Assembly (NCBI GenBank): GCA_949285835.1
Contig: CASEAR010000033.1
Location: forward strand, 1-33,346
Origin: an uncultured Verrucomicrobiota bacterium
GTDB taxonomy: Bacteria > Verrucomicrobiota > Kiritimatiellia > RFP12 > UBA3636
Length of the DNA stretch: 33,346 nucleotides
Reading direction: 5' to 3'
Shown here: positions 16,104 through 24,657 of the stretch, piece by piece
How positions within the stretch are numbered: the first letter of the stretch is position 1
How the letters are laid out: each line of letters opens with the position of its first letter
Made by a program: the position numbers and the translations under genes
The notes under the pieces: generated by a model
Seen by the model: only the letters and a program-made list of their open reading frames with translations
What the model was told of the DNA's origin: nothing
Database searches by the model: none

Positions 16104-17155
16104 TGATACGTAAAGCGATAGTTCTTTTCGCCGCGTCGTTTGTCTCCGTAACGTCGGGAAGTGTCGTCTTTACGTATGAGTCCGCTTCGGCCAAGGTAGA
16201 CGATGCCATAGAGTCCGGGTTGGATTACCTCGCCTCTGTGCAGCAATCGGATGGCTCCTTCCCTGGCAAATACGGGGACTCGGCGGCGCTGCCGGCTTTG
16301 GCCGGGATGGCGTTCCTGTCGAAGGGGTATACTCCGCTGAGCAAAAAATTCGGCGGTGTGGTGAACGGGTGCATAGACTACGTGCTTTCGTGTGGCGACG
16401 CCAAAAACGGTTATTTCGGAGGGCGCGGCAACGGCAGGATGTACGCGCACAGCATAAGCACGCTTTTTTTGTCGGAAGTCTCCGGTATGGTGGATGAAAA
16501 CCGGCAGGAGAAAATAGACAAAATTCTCCCTCTGGCGGTGAAACTGCTCCTCGACGCGCAGAAAGTCAAAAAGAACCAGCGCGACAGCGGCGGATGGCGG
16601 TATACGCCAAAGAGCAACGACAGCGATATGTCCTGCTCCGGCTGGGCTCTTATGGCTCTGAGGTCCGCCAGGCTGAATGGGGCGCGGATTCCGGACGATG
16701 CCATATCGCGGGCTGTGGAGTACGTAAAACGCCACCATGACCGCGGACAGGGCTCTTTCGGTTATCAGGACGGAACCACCAACTCCTCCACGCTCACCGG
16801 AGCCGGAATTCTTTGCCTTGAATTGTGCGGACGCCATAATGATCCCGACTCCCTGCGCGCGGCGCGGTACCTGCTGCGTTCGTACAATGAACTTCTTAAC
16901 GCAGGCAACAAATTCTACGGTATGTACTATACCTCGCAGGGCCTGTTCCAGATTGGCGGAGAAGGCTGGAATGTGTTTTCGGACTGGATGTACCGTACGT
17001 GGATTCCGAGACAGAAGAGAAACGGGGCATGGACGGGTTCCGGGGAAGAGGCTAATGGGTGTTACGCCACGTCTCTGGTGATTCTGGCGTTTACAGTGCC
17101 GTACCGTCAGCTGCCAATATATCAGCGGGACGAAACCGTGGATGAGGAAACATGA
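16103..17155 (+). CDS. Exported prenyltransferase/squalene-cyclase-repeat (alpha/alpha-toroid) protein, copy 1
   Basis: The 350-aa protein starts with a signal peptide (MIRKAIVLFAASFVSVTSGS), so it is likely periplasmic. The rest is a chain of toroid repeats: GLDYLASVQQSDGSFPG, GGWRYTP, SGWALMALRSARLNG, GQGSFGYQ and GAWTGSG, as in terpene cyclases and prenyltransferase beta subunits. The catalytic DxDD of squalene-hopene cyclase is not present (the nearest is DSDMS), and the protein is about half the size of a real cyclase. A binding role is more likely than catalysis. Start and stop overlap the preceding gene by one base, so it belongs to the vWA operon. Copy 2 follows directly. Confidence 0.87.
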   Translation: MIRKAIVLFAASFVSVTSGSVVFTYESASAKVDDAIESGLDYLASVQQSDGSFPGKYGDSAALPALAGMAFLSKGYTPLSKKFGGVVNGCIDYVLSCGDAKNGYFGGRGNGRMYAHSISTLFLSEVSGMVDENRQEKIDKILPLAVKLLLDAQKVKKNQRDSGGWRYTPKSNDSDMSCSGWALMALRSARLNGARIPDDAISRAVEYVKRHHDRGQGSFGYQDGTTNSSTLTGAGILCLELCGRHNDPDSLRAARYLLRSYNELLNAGNKFYGMYYTSQGLFQIGGEGWNVFSDWMYRTWIPRQKRNGAWTGSGEEANGCYATSLVILAFTVPYRQLPIYQRDETVDEET

Positions 17156-17217
17156 CGGATGCCCGTCGAAGAAACAAATTTCCGAGAATATGTCGGCTTG
17201 TTGAAACGAGGTGTGCA

Positions 17218-18270
17218 ATGGGAAAGTTTTTTGCGGTATGCGCGGTAAGCTTGATTTGCTCCGTCAGGGCGGCGGCGCAGGCGACGCTTACCGGAGTGTC
17301 CGTCCCGGACAATATAGATGAGGCCATCCACAGAGGGCTTGATTTTCTTGCGTCCATACAGCTCGAAAACGGCTCGTTCCCCGGGGAAAACGGCAGCACG
17401 ACGGCGTTGCCGGCTCTGGCCGGGATGGCGTTCCTGTCCGTTGGATATACGCCTCTCGACATCGAATACGGCAAGGTCATAAACAAGAGCATAGACTATA
17501 TCGTCAGTCAGGCGGAGCCGAATACCTGTTACCTCGGGAAGGCCGGGAACGGGCGTATGTACGCCCACAGCATAAGCACGTTGTTCCTGTCGGAGGTTTC
17601 CGGCATGGTGGACGAAGAACGCCAGAAAAAAATTGATGAGATTCTGCCCGGCGCGATAAAGGTGATTCTGGATGCGCAGAATGTGCAGAAAAACGACAGG
17701 GACAAGGGCGGATGGAGGTATAATCCGACAGATGCGGACAGCGACATGTCGTGTTCCGGCTGGGCTCTTATGGCGCTTCGTTCGGCGCGTCTTAACGGGG
17801 CGAGGATTCCCGACGATTCTATCGAGAGGGCCGTCGCCTACGTTAAGCGTCACCATGACCGTGGGCAGGGATCTTTCGGATATCAGAACGGCGTTGAATA
17901 TGCGACTACCCTTAGCGGCGCTGGGATTCTCTGTCTGGAGCTTTGCGGCAAGCACAACGACCCGGATTCTCTGCGTGCGTCCAGATACCTTCTCCGGGTT
18001 TATACCGAGATGCCCAGGCAGTCGTACAAGTTTTACGGCATGTACTATACGTCGCAGGGACTGTTCCAAATCGGCGGGGAGGGGTGGAAGGTTTTTTCTG
18101 ACTGGATGTACAGGGTCTGGGCTCCGTGGCAGCGTGTGGACGGGTCATGGACCGGCGACGGAGCCGAGAGCAACCCGTGCTACGGCACATCTATGATGAT
18201 CCTTGCGTTCACCGTGCCGTACAGGCAGCTTCCGATCTACCAGCGTGATGAAACGGTGGATGAAGAGTGA
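17218..18270 (+). CDS. Exported prenyltransferase/squalene-cyclase-repeat protein, copy 2
   Basis: This is a 350-aa tandem paralogue of the previous gene, about two thirds identical by eye. Long identical blocks include GNGRMYAHSISTLFLSEVSG and the tail VPYRQLPIYQRDETVDEE. ATG at 17218 is chosen because it gives a clean signal peptide (MGKFFAVCAVSLICSVRAAAQ), has ACGAGG upstream, and makes the length equal to copy 1. An in-frame ATG at 17152 overlapping the copy 1 stop would add 22 charged residues in front of the signal. DSDMS is again present without DxDD. It is the last gene of the probable operon. Divergence is greatest in the surface-type segment between about residues 75 and 105, which suggests different partners for a shared fold. 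Confidence 0.87.
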   Translation: MGKFFAVCAVSLICSVRAAAQATLTGVSVPDNIDEAIHRGLDFLASIQLENGSFPGENGSTTALPALAGMAFLSVGYTPLDIEYGKVINKSIDYIVSQAEPNTCYLGKAGNGRMYAHSISTLFLSEVSGMVDEERQKKIDEILPGAIKVILDAQNVQKNDRDKGGWRYNPTDADSDMSCSGWALMALRSARLNGARIPDDSIERAVAYVKRHHDRGQGSFGYQNGVEYATTLSGAGILCLELCGKHNDPDSLRASRYLLRVYTEMPRQSYKFYGMYYTSQGLFQIGGEGWKVFSDWMYRVWAPWQRVDGSWTGDGAESNPCYGTSMMILAFTVPYRQLPIYQRDETVDEE

Positions 18271-18316
18271 CGGCTGAATTGGGGAGATGACGCCGCTGGA
18301 TGGCTTGGATTCGCCT

Positions 18317-18344
18317 GCCGCCATGCGCGTAAACGGCGGTTTTT
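18317..18344 (+). terminator. Probable intrinsic terminator of the vWA operon
   Basis: The stem GCCGCC (18317-18322) pairs with GGCGGT (18335-18340, last pair G-T). A 12-base loop separates the arms, and a T run covers 18340-18344. It lies about 45 bases after the stop of the second toroid gene, which is the right place and strand to end the operon. Confidence 0.5.
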
Positions 18345-18946
18345 ATGCGCGTCTGCCGCTGCGGGACCGGCGTTCGCGTTTTTGCTCTGCTGCAGGCGGA
18401 TTAGCCGCAGGGTTGCGGCGTGCGGCGCGCGGGGGCTGTGTCTTGTATCTTTGCAGAGAGCCCGGCAGGATCCGATGCGAATGTGTCCGACTGGGGCGGG
18501 CGCGTCCCCGGATGCCGATTCCGGTGTTCTGAAGTGTTCCGCAAGCTGCAGCCTGCGGAATATCTGCCGGACTATGACTCGGCGGCGCAAAATTGCGCTG
18601 AATGCCGCCGGTGAATGGCGATGCGCCGGGCACGCTGTGGCTGCAGGTTTTTATAATCCGTGTTCCCGTGCAGTGCGGGCTGCCCGTATCGCAAGCGGTG
18701 TAATTCGGGGCGTATGGCGTCCGATGCGCGCCGGGCACGCTGTGGCCGCATGGAAGGCTGCGCCACGGCATGTTTTGAAGTGCCGGACGCACGCATGTTT
18801 GCGCCGGACATTTTTCTCGGAAGTGTTCCAACGTGTTCTCTGCCGCAGTTTTTTCTTTACCTGTGAAAACGGGCAGGAGTAGTATATGCGCAACGCGGCT
18901 GAGCGCCGCCTGCAGCGGGTGTTCACGTCGTGCGAGAGGAAAGAAA
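18345..18946. other. Gene-poor gap before ilvD with a direct repeat
   Basis: No reading frame here has a recognisable product or good start signals. A 19-base direct repeat, GCGCCGGGCACGCTGTGGC, lies at 18623-18641 and 18728-18746. A small hairpin (TTCCGCA/TGCGGAA) lies near 18537-18560. A weak promoter-like pair, TTTACC (18856-18861) and TAGTAT (18880-18885) with 18-base spacing, could serve ilvD. The gap looks like decayed or regulatory sequence. Confidence 0.45.
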
Positions 18947-20623
18947 ATGAACAGCGATACGATAAAACAAGGGGTGGAGAGAGCTCCGCACCGCAGTCTG
19001 CTTTATGCGGCCGGTGTGAAGAAAGAGGATTTTAACAAGCCGTTCATCGGCGTATGCAATTCGTTCGTCGAAATTATCCCCGGCCATGTTCATCTGAACA
19101 AAGTGGGCGAGATCATCAAGAAGGCTGTGAGGGATGCCGGCGGCGTGCCGTTTGAGTTCAATACCATGGGCATTTGCGACGGTATTGCGATGGCTCACAC
19201 AGGGATGAAGTATTCTCTTCCGTCCAGAGAATTGATTGCCGACAGCGTTGAGTCCATGGTTGCCGCTCACAAATTTGACGGCATGATCTGCATTCCGAAT
19301 TGCGACAAAATTGTGCCTGGAATGCTTCTCGGCGCTATCCGTGCAAACGTACCTACGATTTTTGCGAGCGGCGGAGCCATGATGGCCGGCAGGAATCCGG
19401 TGACCGGCAAGGCGTCAGATTTAAACACGGTTTTTGAAGCCGTGGCAGAGCGTACAAACGGCAAGATAACTGACGAGCAGCTCGAGGCGGTTGAGAAAAC
19501 CTCGTGCCCGGGATGCGGTTCGTGTTCCGGAATGTTTACCGCGAATTCCATGAACTGCCTCTGCGAGGTCATCGGAATCGCGCTGCCCGGCAACGGGACA
19601 ATTCCCGCGGTGGATCCGGAGCGTGTCGAGAAAATATGGAGGGCGGCCGCATTCCGGATTGTCGAGATGACAAAATCGGGCGGACCGCTGCCGCGCGAGA
19701 TTATCACCGAAAAGAGCATAGACAATGCTTTCGCGCTCGATATGGCTATGGGCGGAAGCTCCAACACCGTACTTCACTCGCTGGCCATCGCGCACGAGGC
19801 CGGCATAAAGTATGACCTGCACCGGATTGACGAAATTTCCCGCAAGTGTCCCAATGTGTGCAAAGTGGCGCCGTCATGCGGTTATCACATAGAGGACGTA
19901 AACGCCGCGGGCGGCATTCCGGCCATATTGAAGCGGCTGCTTGACCTGCCCGGACTGCTCCATACAGACGCGGTAACGGTATCCGGCAAAACGATAGGCG
20001 AAATAGCTTCCGCGGCCGTTGTGAAGGATGAAAACGTTATTCGTACTCTCGAAAATGCATATTCCAAAGACGGCGGACTTGCCATACTTCACGGCAATCT
20101 GGCGATGGAGGGGTGCGTTGTGAAGAAGGCTGGTGTGGCGCCGTCGATGATGACCTTTTCCGGTTCCGCCATATGCTTCGATTCGCAGGAGGATGCGTGC
20201 GAAGGCATTCTCGGCGGCAAGGTCAAACCGGGAAATGTCGTTGTGATCCGGTTCGAAGGGCCGAAAGGCGGTCCCGGAATGCAGGAGATGCTTGCTCCGA
20301 CGGCGTACATAATAGGAGCCGGTCTGGGAGAGTCTGTGGCGCTGATAACGGACGGCCGGTTCTCCGGAGCTACGCATGGAGCTTGCATCGGGCATGTGTC
20401 TCCGGAAGCGGCAGAGGGCGGGCTTATCGGGCTGATCAAAGACGGCGACATAATCGACATCGACATCCCGAACCGCACGCTTTCTGCCCGCGTCGGGGAG
20501 GATGAGATAGCGAAACGCCGCGCCAGCGCCAAGCCGTGGGTCCCGCGTGCGTACGGCGGATGGCTCAAACGTTATTCCCTCCTTGTCGGGAATGCCAGCT
20601 CCGGCGCTTCTCTGCTGGGGTAG
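18947..20623 (+). CDS. ilvD: Dihydroxy-acid dehydratase
   Basis: IlvD removes water from 2,3-dihydroxy-3-methylvalerate and 2,3-dihydroxyisovalerate to give the keto acids for isoleucine and valine, using an iron-sulfur cluster in the cytoplasm. The 558-aa protein has the conserved [11 protein letters not shown] (Cys119) and [20 protein letters not shown] (Cys190/193 region) motifs, [12 protein letters not shown], and the [11 protein letters not shown] signature near the C-terminus. The length is that of the short bacterial/archaeal type. ATG at 18947 follows GAGAGGAAAG at good spacing and matches the family N-terminus; upstream in-frame extension to 18833 is not family-like. No other ilv genes are adjacent. 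Confidence 0.97.
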   Translation: MNSDTIKQGVERAPHRSLLYAAGVKKEDFNKPFIGVCNSFVEIIPGHVHLNKVGEIIKKAVRDAGGVPFEFNTMGICDGIAMAHTGMKYSLPSRELIADSVESMVAAHKFDGMICIPNCDKIVPGMLLGAIRANVPTIFASGGAMMAGRNPVTGKASDLNTVFEAVAERTNGKITDEQLEAVEKTSCPGCGSCSGMFTANSMNCLCEVIGIALPGNGTIPAVDPERVEKIWRAAAFRIVEMTKSGGPLPREIITEKSIDNAFALDMAMGGSSNTVLHSLAIAHEAGIKYDLHRIDEISRKCPNVCKVAPSCGYHIEDVNAAGGIPAILKRLLDLPGLLHTDAVTVSGKTIGEIASAAVVKDENVIRTLENAYSKDGGLAILHGNLAMEGCVVKKAGVAPSMMTFSGSAICFDSQEDACEGILGGKVKPGNVVVIRFEGPKGGPGMQEMLAPTAYIIGAGLGESVALITDGRFSGATHGACIGHVSPEAAEGGLIGLIKDGDIIDIDIPNRTLSARVGEDEIAKRRASAKPWVPRAYGGWLKRYSLLVGNASSGASLLG

Positions 20624-20959
20624 CACTGCGCCGCACCGCCCGCAGCAGACGCGTCTCGTGAGTGCGGAAGAGGCGCTTCTTCGGTGCGGGCATGCTGCCG
20701 CTCGTGCGGGCCTCCCGGTTATCTCTGCGGATGCCGGACCGGGTGCGTCCGCCGCGGTGCGGTCCGATGCGTCCGCGTTGGCGGCGGCATTCCGGCGGCA
20801 GGGGACGAGCGCCCGGGCCGTCGGTGCGGGCTAATTCTCCTGCGGCGGCGCGCGCTTGGGGCGAATTCTCTTGCGGGGCGTCTATTTGCTCATGTATAAT
20901 CCCGCCGCGTGTGTGGTAGTGTCCGCACGCTGGGGCATATTCTTAATTCTGGTGGTACT
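20624..20959. other. Intergenic region ilvD-asd
   Basis: This is a 336-base GC-rich gap. No gene is supported. A short inverted repeat (GAAGA/TCTTC near 20667-20682) has no T run. The asd promoter is at the right end. The long frames through it are low-complexity Arg/Ala/Gly-rich translations typical of non-coding GC-rich DNA. Confidence 0.5.
20871..20900 (+). promoter_or_regulatory. Sigma70-type promoter for the asd operon
   Basis: A perfect -10 box TATAAT lies at 20895-20900, with TTGCGG at 20871-20876 as a weak -35 and 18 bases between them. The start site would be near 20907, giving a leader of about 50 bases to the asd ATG. Confidence 0.6.
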
Positions 20960-21973
20960 ATGAGTCGTAATTTTTCTGTTGCTGTGGCGGGCGCTACGGG
21001 CGCTGTTGGCGTGGAGATGCTGAAGGTTCTGGAGGAGCGGAAATTTCCCGTGTCCTCGGTAAAGCTTCTGGCTTCGAGCCGTTCAGTCGGGAAGAAAATG
21101 ATGTTTCGCGGCGAGCAGCTCACGGTTGAAGAGCTTAAGCCGGACTCGTTTAACGGAGTGGACATTGCCCTTTTCAGCGCCGGTGCTTCGGTTTCGAAGG
21201 AATTCCGCAAAAGCGTGGTTGATTCCGGTGCGGTGATGATAGACAATTCGAGCGCATTCCGGATGGAGAAAGATGTTCCTCTGGTCGTTCCGGAGGTCAA
21301 TCCTGAGGATGTGAAGAACCATCACGGGGTTATAGCCAACCCGAATTGCTCTACGATAATAATGCTCGTGGCGGTGGCTCCGCTTCACAAGGCGTTCAGA
21401 TTGAAGCGCATGGTGGCGTCCACCTATCAGGCGGCGAGCGGAGCGGGCGCGAAGGGCATGAATGAGCTTGTCGTTCAGACCGGGCAGATACTGAGAAATG
21501 AACAGATTGCACCTGAGGTGTTCGCTCACAGGATTGCTTTCAATCTTATACCGCATATAGACGTGTTCAACGAGAACGGCTATACAAAAGAAGAACTCAA
21601 GATGCTGAATGAGACGCGTAAGATGCTCCACGACGACAGCATTATGGTCTCATGCACATGTGTGCGCGTTCCCGTCATGCGTGCGCATTCAGAGTCGCTC
21701 AATCTGGAATTTGCATGCCCCGTGACCCCGGATGACGTCAGGCGGGTGCTTTCCGGAGCGCCGGGCGTGAAGCTTGTGGACGAGCCTTCCGCCAAAAGAT
21801 ATCCGATGCCGGTGGACGCTTCCGGGCAATGGGACGTCCTGGCCGGACGGATAAGGCAGGATATTTCCAGAAACGACGGATGCGGAATTGATATGTTTGT
21901 GTCCGGGGATCAGGTGTTGAAGGGCGCCGCCCTTAACGCTGTCCAAATCGCGGAACTTGTAGCTTTGATGTAG
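20960..21973 (+). CDS. asd: Aspartate-semialdehyde dehydrogenase
   Basis: Asd reduces aspartyl phosphate to aspartate semialdehyde with NADPH, the branch-point step to diaminopimelate/lysine, threonine and methionine. The 337-aa protein shows the NADP-binding AGATGAVG (residues 10-17), SAGASVSKEF, the catalytic-cysteine motif NPNCSTIIM (Cys130), YQAASGAGAKGM, and FNLIPHID. The length is typical. ATG at 20960 is preferred over an in-frame ATG at 20909, because the consensus begins there and GGTGG lies upstream. It is the first gene of a run with a phosphopantetheinyl transferase, a PBP and a SEDS protein. Diaminopimelate supply makes sense beside peptidoglycan polymerases. Confidence 0.97.
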   Translation: MSRNFSVAVAGATGAVGVEMLKVLEERKFPVSSVKLLASSRSVGKKMMFRGEQLTVEELKPDSFNGVDIALFSAGASVSKEFRKSVVDSGAVMIDNSSAFRMEKDVPLVVPEVNPEDVKNHHGVIANPNCSTIIMLVAVAPLHKAFRLKRMVASTYQAASGAGAKGMNELVVQTGQILRNEQIAPEVFAHRIAFNLIPHIDVFNENGYTKEELKMLNETRKMLHDDSIMVSCTCVRVPVMRAHSESLNLEFACPVTPDDVRRVLSGAPGVKLVDEPSAKRYPMPVDASGQWDVLAGRIRQDISRNDGCGIDMFVSGDQVLKGAALNAVQIAELVALM

Positions 21974-21977
21974 CGCC

Positions 21978-22811
21978 GTGGCTGTCGGTTTGCCGTTTGC
22001 GGAAGATTTGGCGGATATCCGGGTGGTGATGCCGGATGTTCCCGGGAAGAGCGCCGTAATATGGCATGTTCAGGGCAGGTTTGAGTCGCAGTCCGATGTT
22101 TTTGCCGGGAGCTTTTTCTCGAAAGAGGAACTGGCGGAGTACGAAACGATAGGCAGAGCGAGCCGTCGCCGCGAATGGCTTGCAGTGCGTGTGGCGCTGA
22201 AAAAGATGCTGCTGGACGACGGCGTCGCGAATTCCCCGGCGAGCCTTTTTATCCGCAAGGATGAAAGGGGATGCCCGTACGTTGTCCTCTGGGAGCCTCA
22301 GACTGGCAGGTACGAGCGTATACCGTGCTCGTTTGCTCACAAGGGGGCGATGGTCTTCGCCGCATATGCGCATGATCACTCGCGGCGAATAGGCATAGAC
22401 ATAGAACGCAGGTCGTGGAGGATTGCGTTCCTGAAGAAGAAGTTTGTGTCACAGGACGACTGTCTTCTGGCGAAGGGCGACGACATGGGGGACGATACGA
22501 TCCTGTGGTCGTTCAAGGAGGCTGCGTCCAAGCTGCTCGGATCCGGTTATGGATGCGGATTTACCACAATTTCATGCAAAGAGACCGGGCCGGGAGTGTG
22601 TGAGCTGAGCCGCGCGTCGGATTGCGGAGCGGTGGACTCCTTTACAGGGAGATACAGCTGGTTCGGCAGATATGTGATAACGCTTGTCATGGATCCGCCG
22701 GGAGACGGCGGCTGCCGTCCCGCAGAAATGCGGCGCAGATACGGGTATTGGGAACGCTTCCGCAGAGGAATCAGGCTGCGGGAGGTCAGACGTTTCAGGC
22801 TGTCACGATAA
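21978..22811 (+). CDS. 4'-phosphopantetheinyl transferase (Sfp-like)
   Basis: This enzyme class moves 4'-phosphopantetheine from coenzyme A onto a serine of carrier proteins. The 277-aa protein has the family motifs: RRREWLAVRVALKKML (residues 63-78), SFAHKG (118-123), the Mg-binding GIDIE (D141, E143) and WSFKEAASKLLG (K180, E181, K185). The size fits Sfp-type enzymes, which are about twice the AcpS size. GTG at 21978 starts 4 bases after the asd stop, so the two are probably coupled. Its carrier target (fatty acid ACP or a secondary pathway) is not visible. No polyketide or peptide synthetase genes are nearby, so a housekeeping role is plausible. Confidence 0.87.
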   Translation: MAVGLPFAEDLADIRVVMPDVPGKSAVIWHVQGRFESQSDVFAGSFFSKEELAEYETIGRASRRREWLAVRVALKKMLLDDGVANSPASLFIRKDERGCPYVVLWEPQTGRYERIPCSFAHKGAMVFAAYAHDHSRRIGIDIERRSWRIAFLKKKFVSQDDCLLAKGDDMGDDTILWSFKEAASKLLGSGYGCGFTTISCKETGPGVCELSRASDCGAVDSFTGRYSWFGRYVITLVMDPPGDGGCRPAEMRRRYGYWERFRRGIRLREVRRFRLSR

Positions 22812-22824
22812 GGTGGGAGTTGCG

Positions 22825-24657
22825 ATGCTTCATGTTCTTACGAACGCGCTTTCGCCGGAGGTTCTGAAGTTTGTTTTTGCGGTTCTCCGGGTGATTTTTT
22901 ATCTGTGCTGCATTGCGGTTGTCGTTTTTTCGTGCCGCGGCAATACGGGCGGAGCCAGACGGTATACGCGCGGCCTGCAGTGGGTTCCGGTGGTTATGAT
23001 TTGTGCGGCGTTTGCGGCCATACTGGCGTATCAGGCGTCGTGGCAGCTTGCAGGATTCGCCAGACACGATTTCGTGGAGTTCATGGAAATTTACAACCGC
23101 AGGCCGGACAACGCCGCGCACAATGTGAGGCGCGGGAAGATTCTCGACAGCAAAAACCGGGTAATGGCGGAGGATAGCTGCGACGGCAGTTTTTCTCGGG
23201 TTTATCCCTATGGAGAAGCCGCGGCTCACGTAGTCGGATACAGGATGCCGGGAGGGGAGTCGTCCGGGGTTGAAAATGCGGCCGACGGCATTTTGTGCGG
23301 ATATGAGCATCCTCCGGAGAGTTTTGCGGATGGGATGCGGACTATTGGAGCCAACGTTTTCAAGGACGTGCGGGAGCTGGGAACAAATGTGGTGCTGACG
23401 ATCGATGCGGATCTTCAGGCCGCGGCCTGCGAGCTCATGTCCGGCCGTCGCGGGGCCGTAGTGGCGGTGGAACCGGGGACGGGGGCGGTGAGGGCGCTGT
23501 ATTCGTCGCCGTCGTTTGATCCGAACCGTTATGATAAAAGCCTTGGCGTGGCGCCGGACGCACCGCTGCTCAACCGTGCGCTGCACGGGCTGTATCCGGC
23601 TGGCTCCACGTTCAAGACCATGATTGCCGCCATGGCGGTGCAGTACGGAGTCCCTCTGCGCATAGATTGTCCGGCTGAGGGATATCTTGCTCCGGGGGCG
23701 AATCGACCAATACGAGACCACGAGTACTACTCGTACAAGGAACGCGGCAGTGTGTGGGGAGGATTCGGTAAAATCGGTCTGGATGAAGCTCTGGCCAAGT
23801 CTTCGAACACGTATTTCGCGAGGGCTGGAGTCGAATGCGGCACGGACGCCTTTAATAAGACGGTTGAACGGCTTATGATGAACGAGAGGATTGTCGTGCT
23901 GCGCGGCACAAACGGAATGATATCTGTGAGGGCCAGCCGGGTACCTGTTTTGGGGCGCGGAGAAAGGCGGGAATTGTCGCAGCTGTCAATAGGGCAGGGC
24001 CGTCTTCTTGTGACGCCGTTTCACATGGCTCTGGCTGTGTGCGCTCTGGCAAACGAAGGGTATATAATGCGGCCCCGTCTTCTTGAAGAGCAGGAGCCGT
24101 CACAGATGACTCAGGTTTTTTCAGCCGCAGCGGCGCGAAGGGTTCGCGAAGCTATGCGTTATGCGGTGCTCCACGGTACCGCCCGCAAAGCGGATATCCC
24201 GGGGCTGGGTGTGTGCGGCAAGACAGGTACGGCGCAGAATCCCGGCGGAGAGGACCACTCGTGGTTCGTGTGTTTTACAACGGCGGTGAGAACAAATCTG
24301 GCTGTGGCGGTGGTTGTTGAAAATGCGGGTTTCGGCTCCGCGCAGGCGCTTCCCGTGGCGGCCGGGATCCTCCGGCGCGCTTACGGTCTGGATTCTGAGG
24401 TCAGCTCCGCATCTGTCAAGCAGCGGGCCGCTCCGGCTGCAGAAGCTCCGCGGAAGAGCGGCGCGCTTGAGCAGCGCCATGCGGATGGAACCGGCGGCGA
24501 ATCCCGCACGGAACAGCCTGCGGTACGCGGCGCGCTTGAGCAGCGCCGTGCGGATGGAACCGGCGGCGGAGACCGCACGAGACCGCCCGTACGCGGAGAA
24601 CGCACCCGCAGCGCTGGCAAAGGCGTGCTTTTCCCGAACGCCGGAAGGAGGCAGTAA
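22825..24657 (+). CDS. Class B penicillin-binding protein (PbpA-like transpeptidase)
   Basis: This transpeptidase cross-links peptidoglycan stem peptides in the periplasm. The 610-aa protein has two membrane helices (about 15-37 and 53-71), then RRGKILDSKNRVMAEDS. The penicillin-binding domain carries STFK (nucleophile Ser261), SSN (326-328) and KTGTAQ (466-471). The short N-terminal portion before the catalytic domain and its GVENAADGILCG segment resemble actinobacterial PbpA more than classic PBP2 or FtsI. ATG at 22825 has GGTGGGAG upstream. An in-frame ATG at 22684 lies inside the previous gene. The last 60 or so residues are a disordered Arg/Gly-rich tail with a duplicated unit. The stop overlaps the start of the SEDS gene by one base, the usual pairing of the two enzymes. 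Confidence 0.93.
   Translation: MLHVLTNALSPEVLKFVFAVLRVIFYLCCIAVVVFSCRGNTGGARRYTRGLQWVPVVMICAAFAAILAYQASWQLAGFARHDFVEFMEIYNRRPDNAAHNVRRGKILDSKNRVMAEDSCDGSFSRVYPYGEAAAHVVGYRMPGGESSGVENAADGILCGYEHPPESFADGMRTIGANVFKDVRELGTNVVLTIDADLQAAACELMSGRRGAVVAVEPGTGAVRALYSSPSFDPNRYDKSLGVAPDAPLLNRALHGLYPAGSTFKTMIAAMAVQYGVPLRIDCPAEGYLAPGANRPIRDHEYYSYKERGSVWGGFGKIGLDEALAKSSNTYFARAGVECGTDAFNKTVERLMMNERIVVLRGTNGMISVRASRVPVLGRGERRELSQLSIGQGRLLVTPFHMALAVCALANEGYIMRPRLLEEQEPSQMTQVFSAAAARRVREAMRYAVLHGTARKADIPGLGVCGKTGTAQNPGGEDHSWFVCFTTAVRTNLAVAVVVENAGFGSAQALPVAAGILRRAYGLDSEVSSASVKQRAAPAAEAPRKSGALEQRHADGTGGESRTEQPAVRGALEQRRADGTGGGDRTRPPVRGERTRSAGKGVLFPNAGRRQ
24458..24568 (+). repeat. 69-base tandem duplication inside the PBP C-terminal tail
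   Basis: About 42 bases starting at 24458 recur at 24527 with about two differences, in frame at a 69-base period (23 codons). Each unit encodes GALEQR-x-ADGTGG. The rest of each unit is less conserved. The repeat is in the predicted disordered tail, beyond the transpeptidase domain. Confidence 0.85.

Noticed and set aside
15887..17218. 443-codon minus-strand frame over the first toroid gene
   Set aside because: It is antisense to a conserved, duplicated protein. A similar antisense frame lies over copy 2, showing it is a by-product of codon usage.
16103..18270. The toroid genes as true squalene-hopene cyclases
   Set aside because: They are about half the needed length, carry signal peptides and lack DxDD.
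18343..18882. Overlapping frames of about 160 codons on both strands in the gap before ilvD
   Set aside because: Both strands give Arg/Cys/Ala-rich translations with no motif and no good ribosome binding site.
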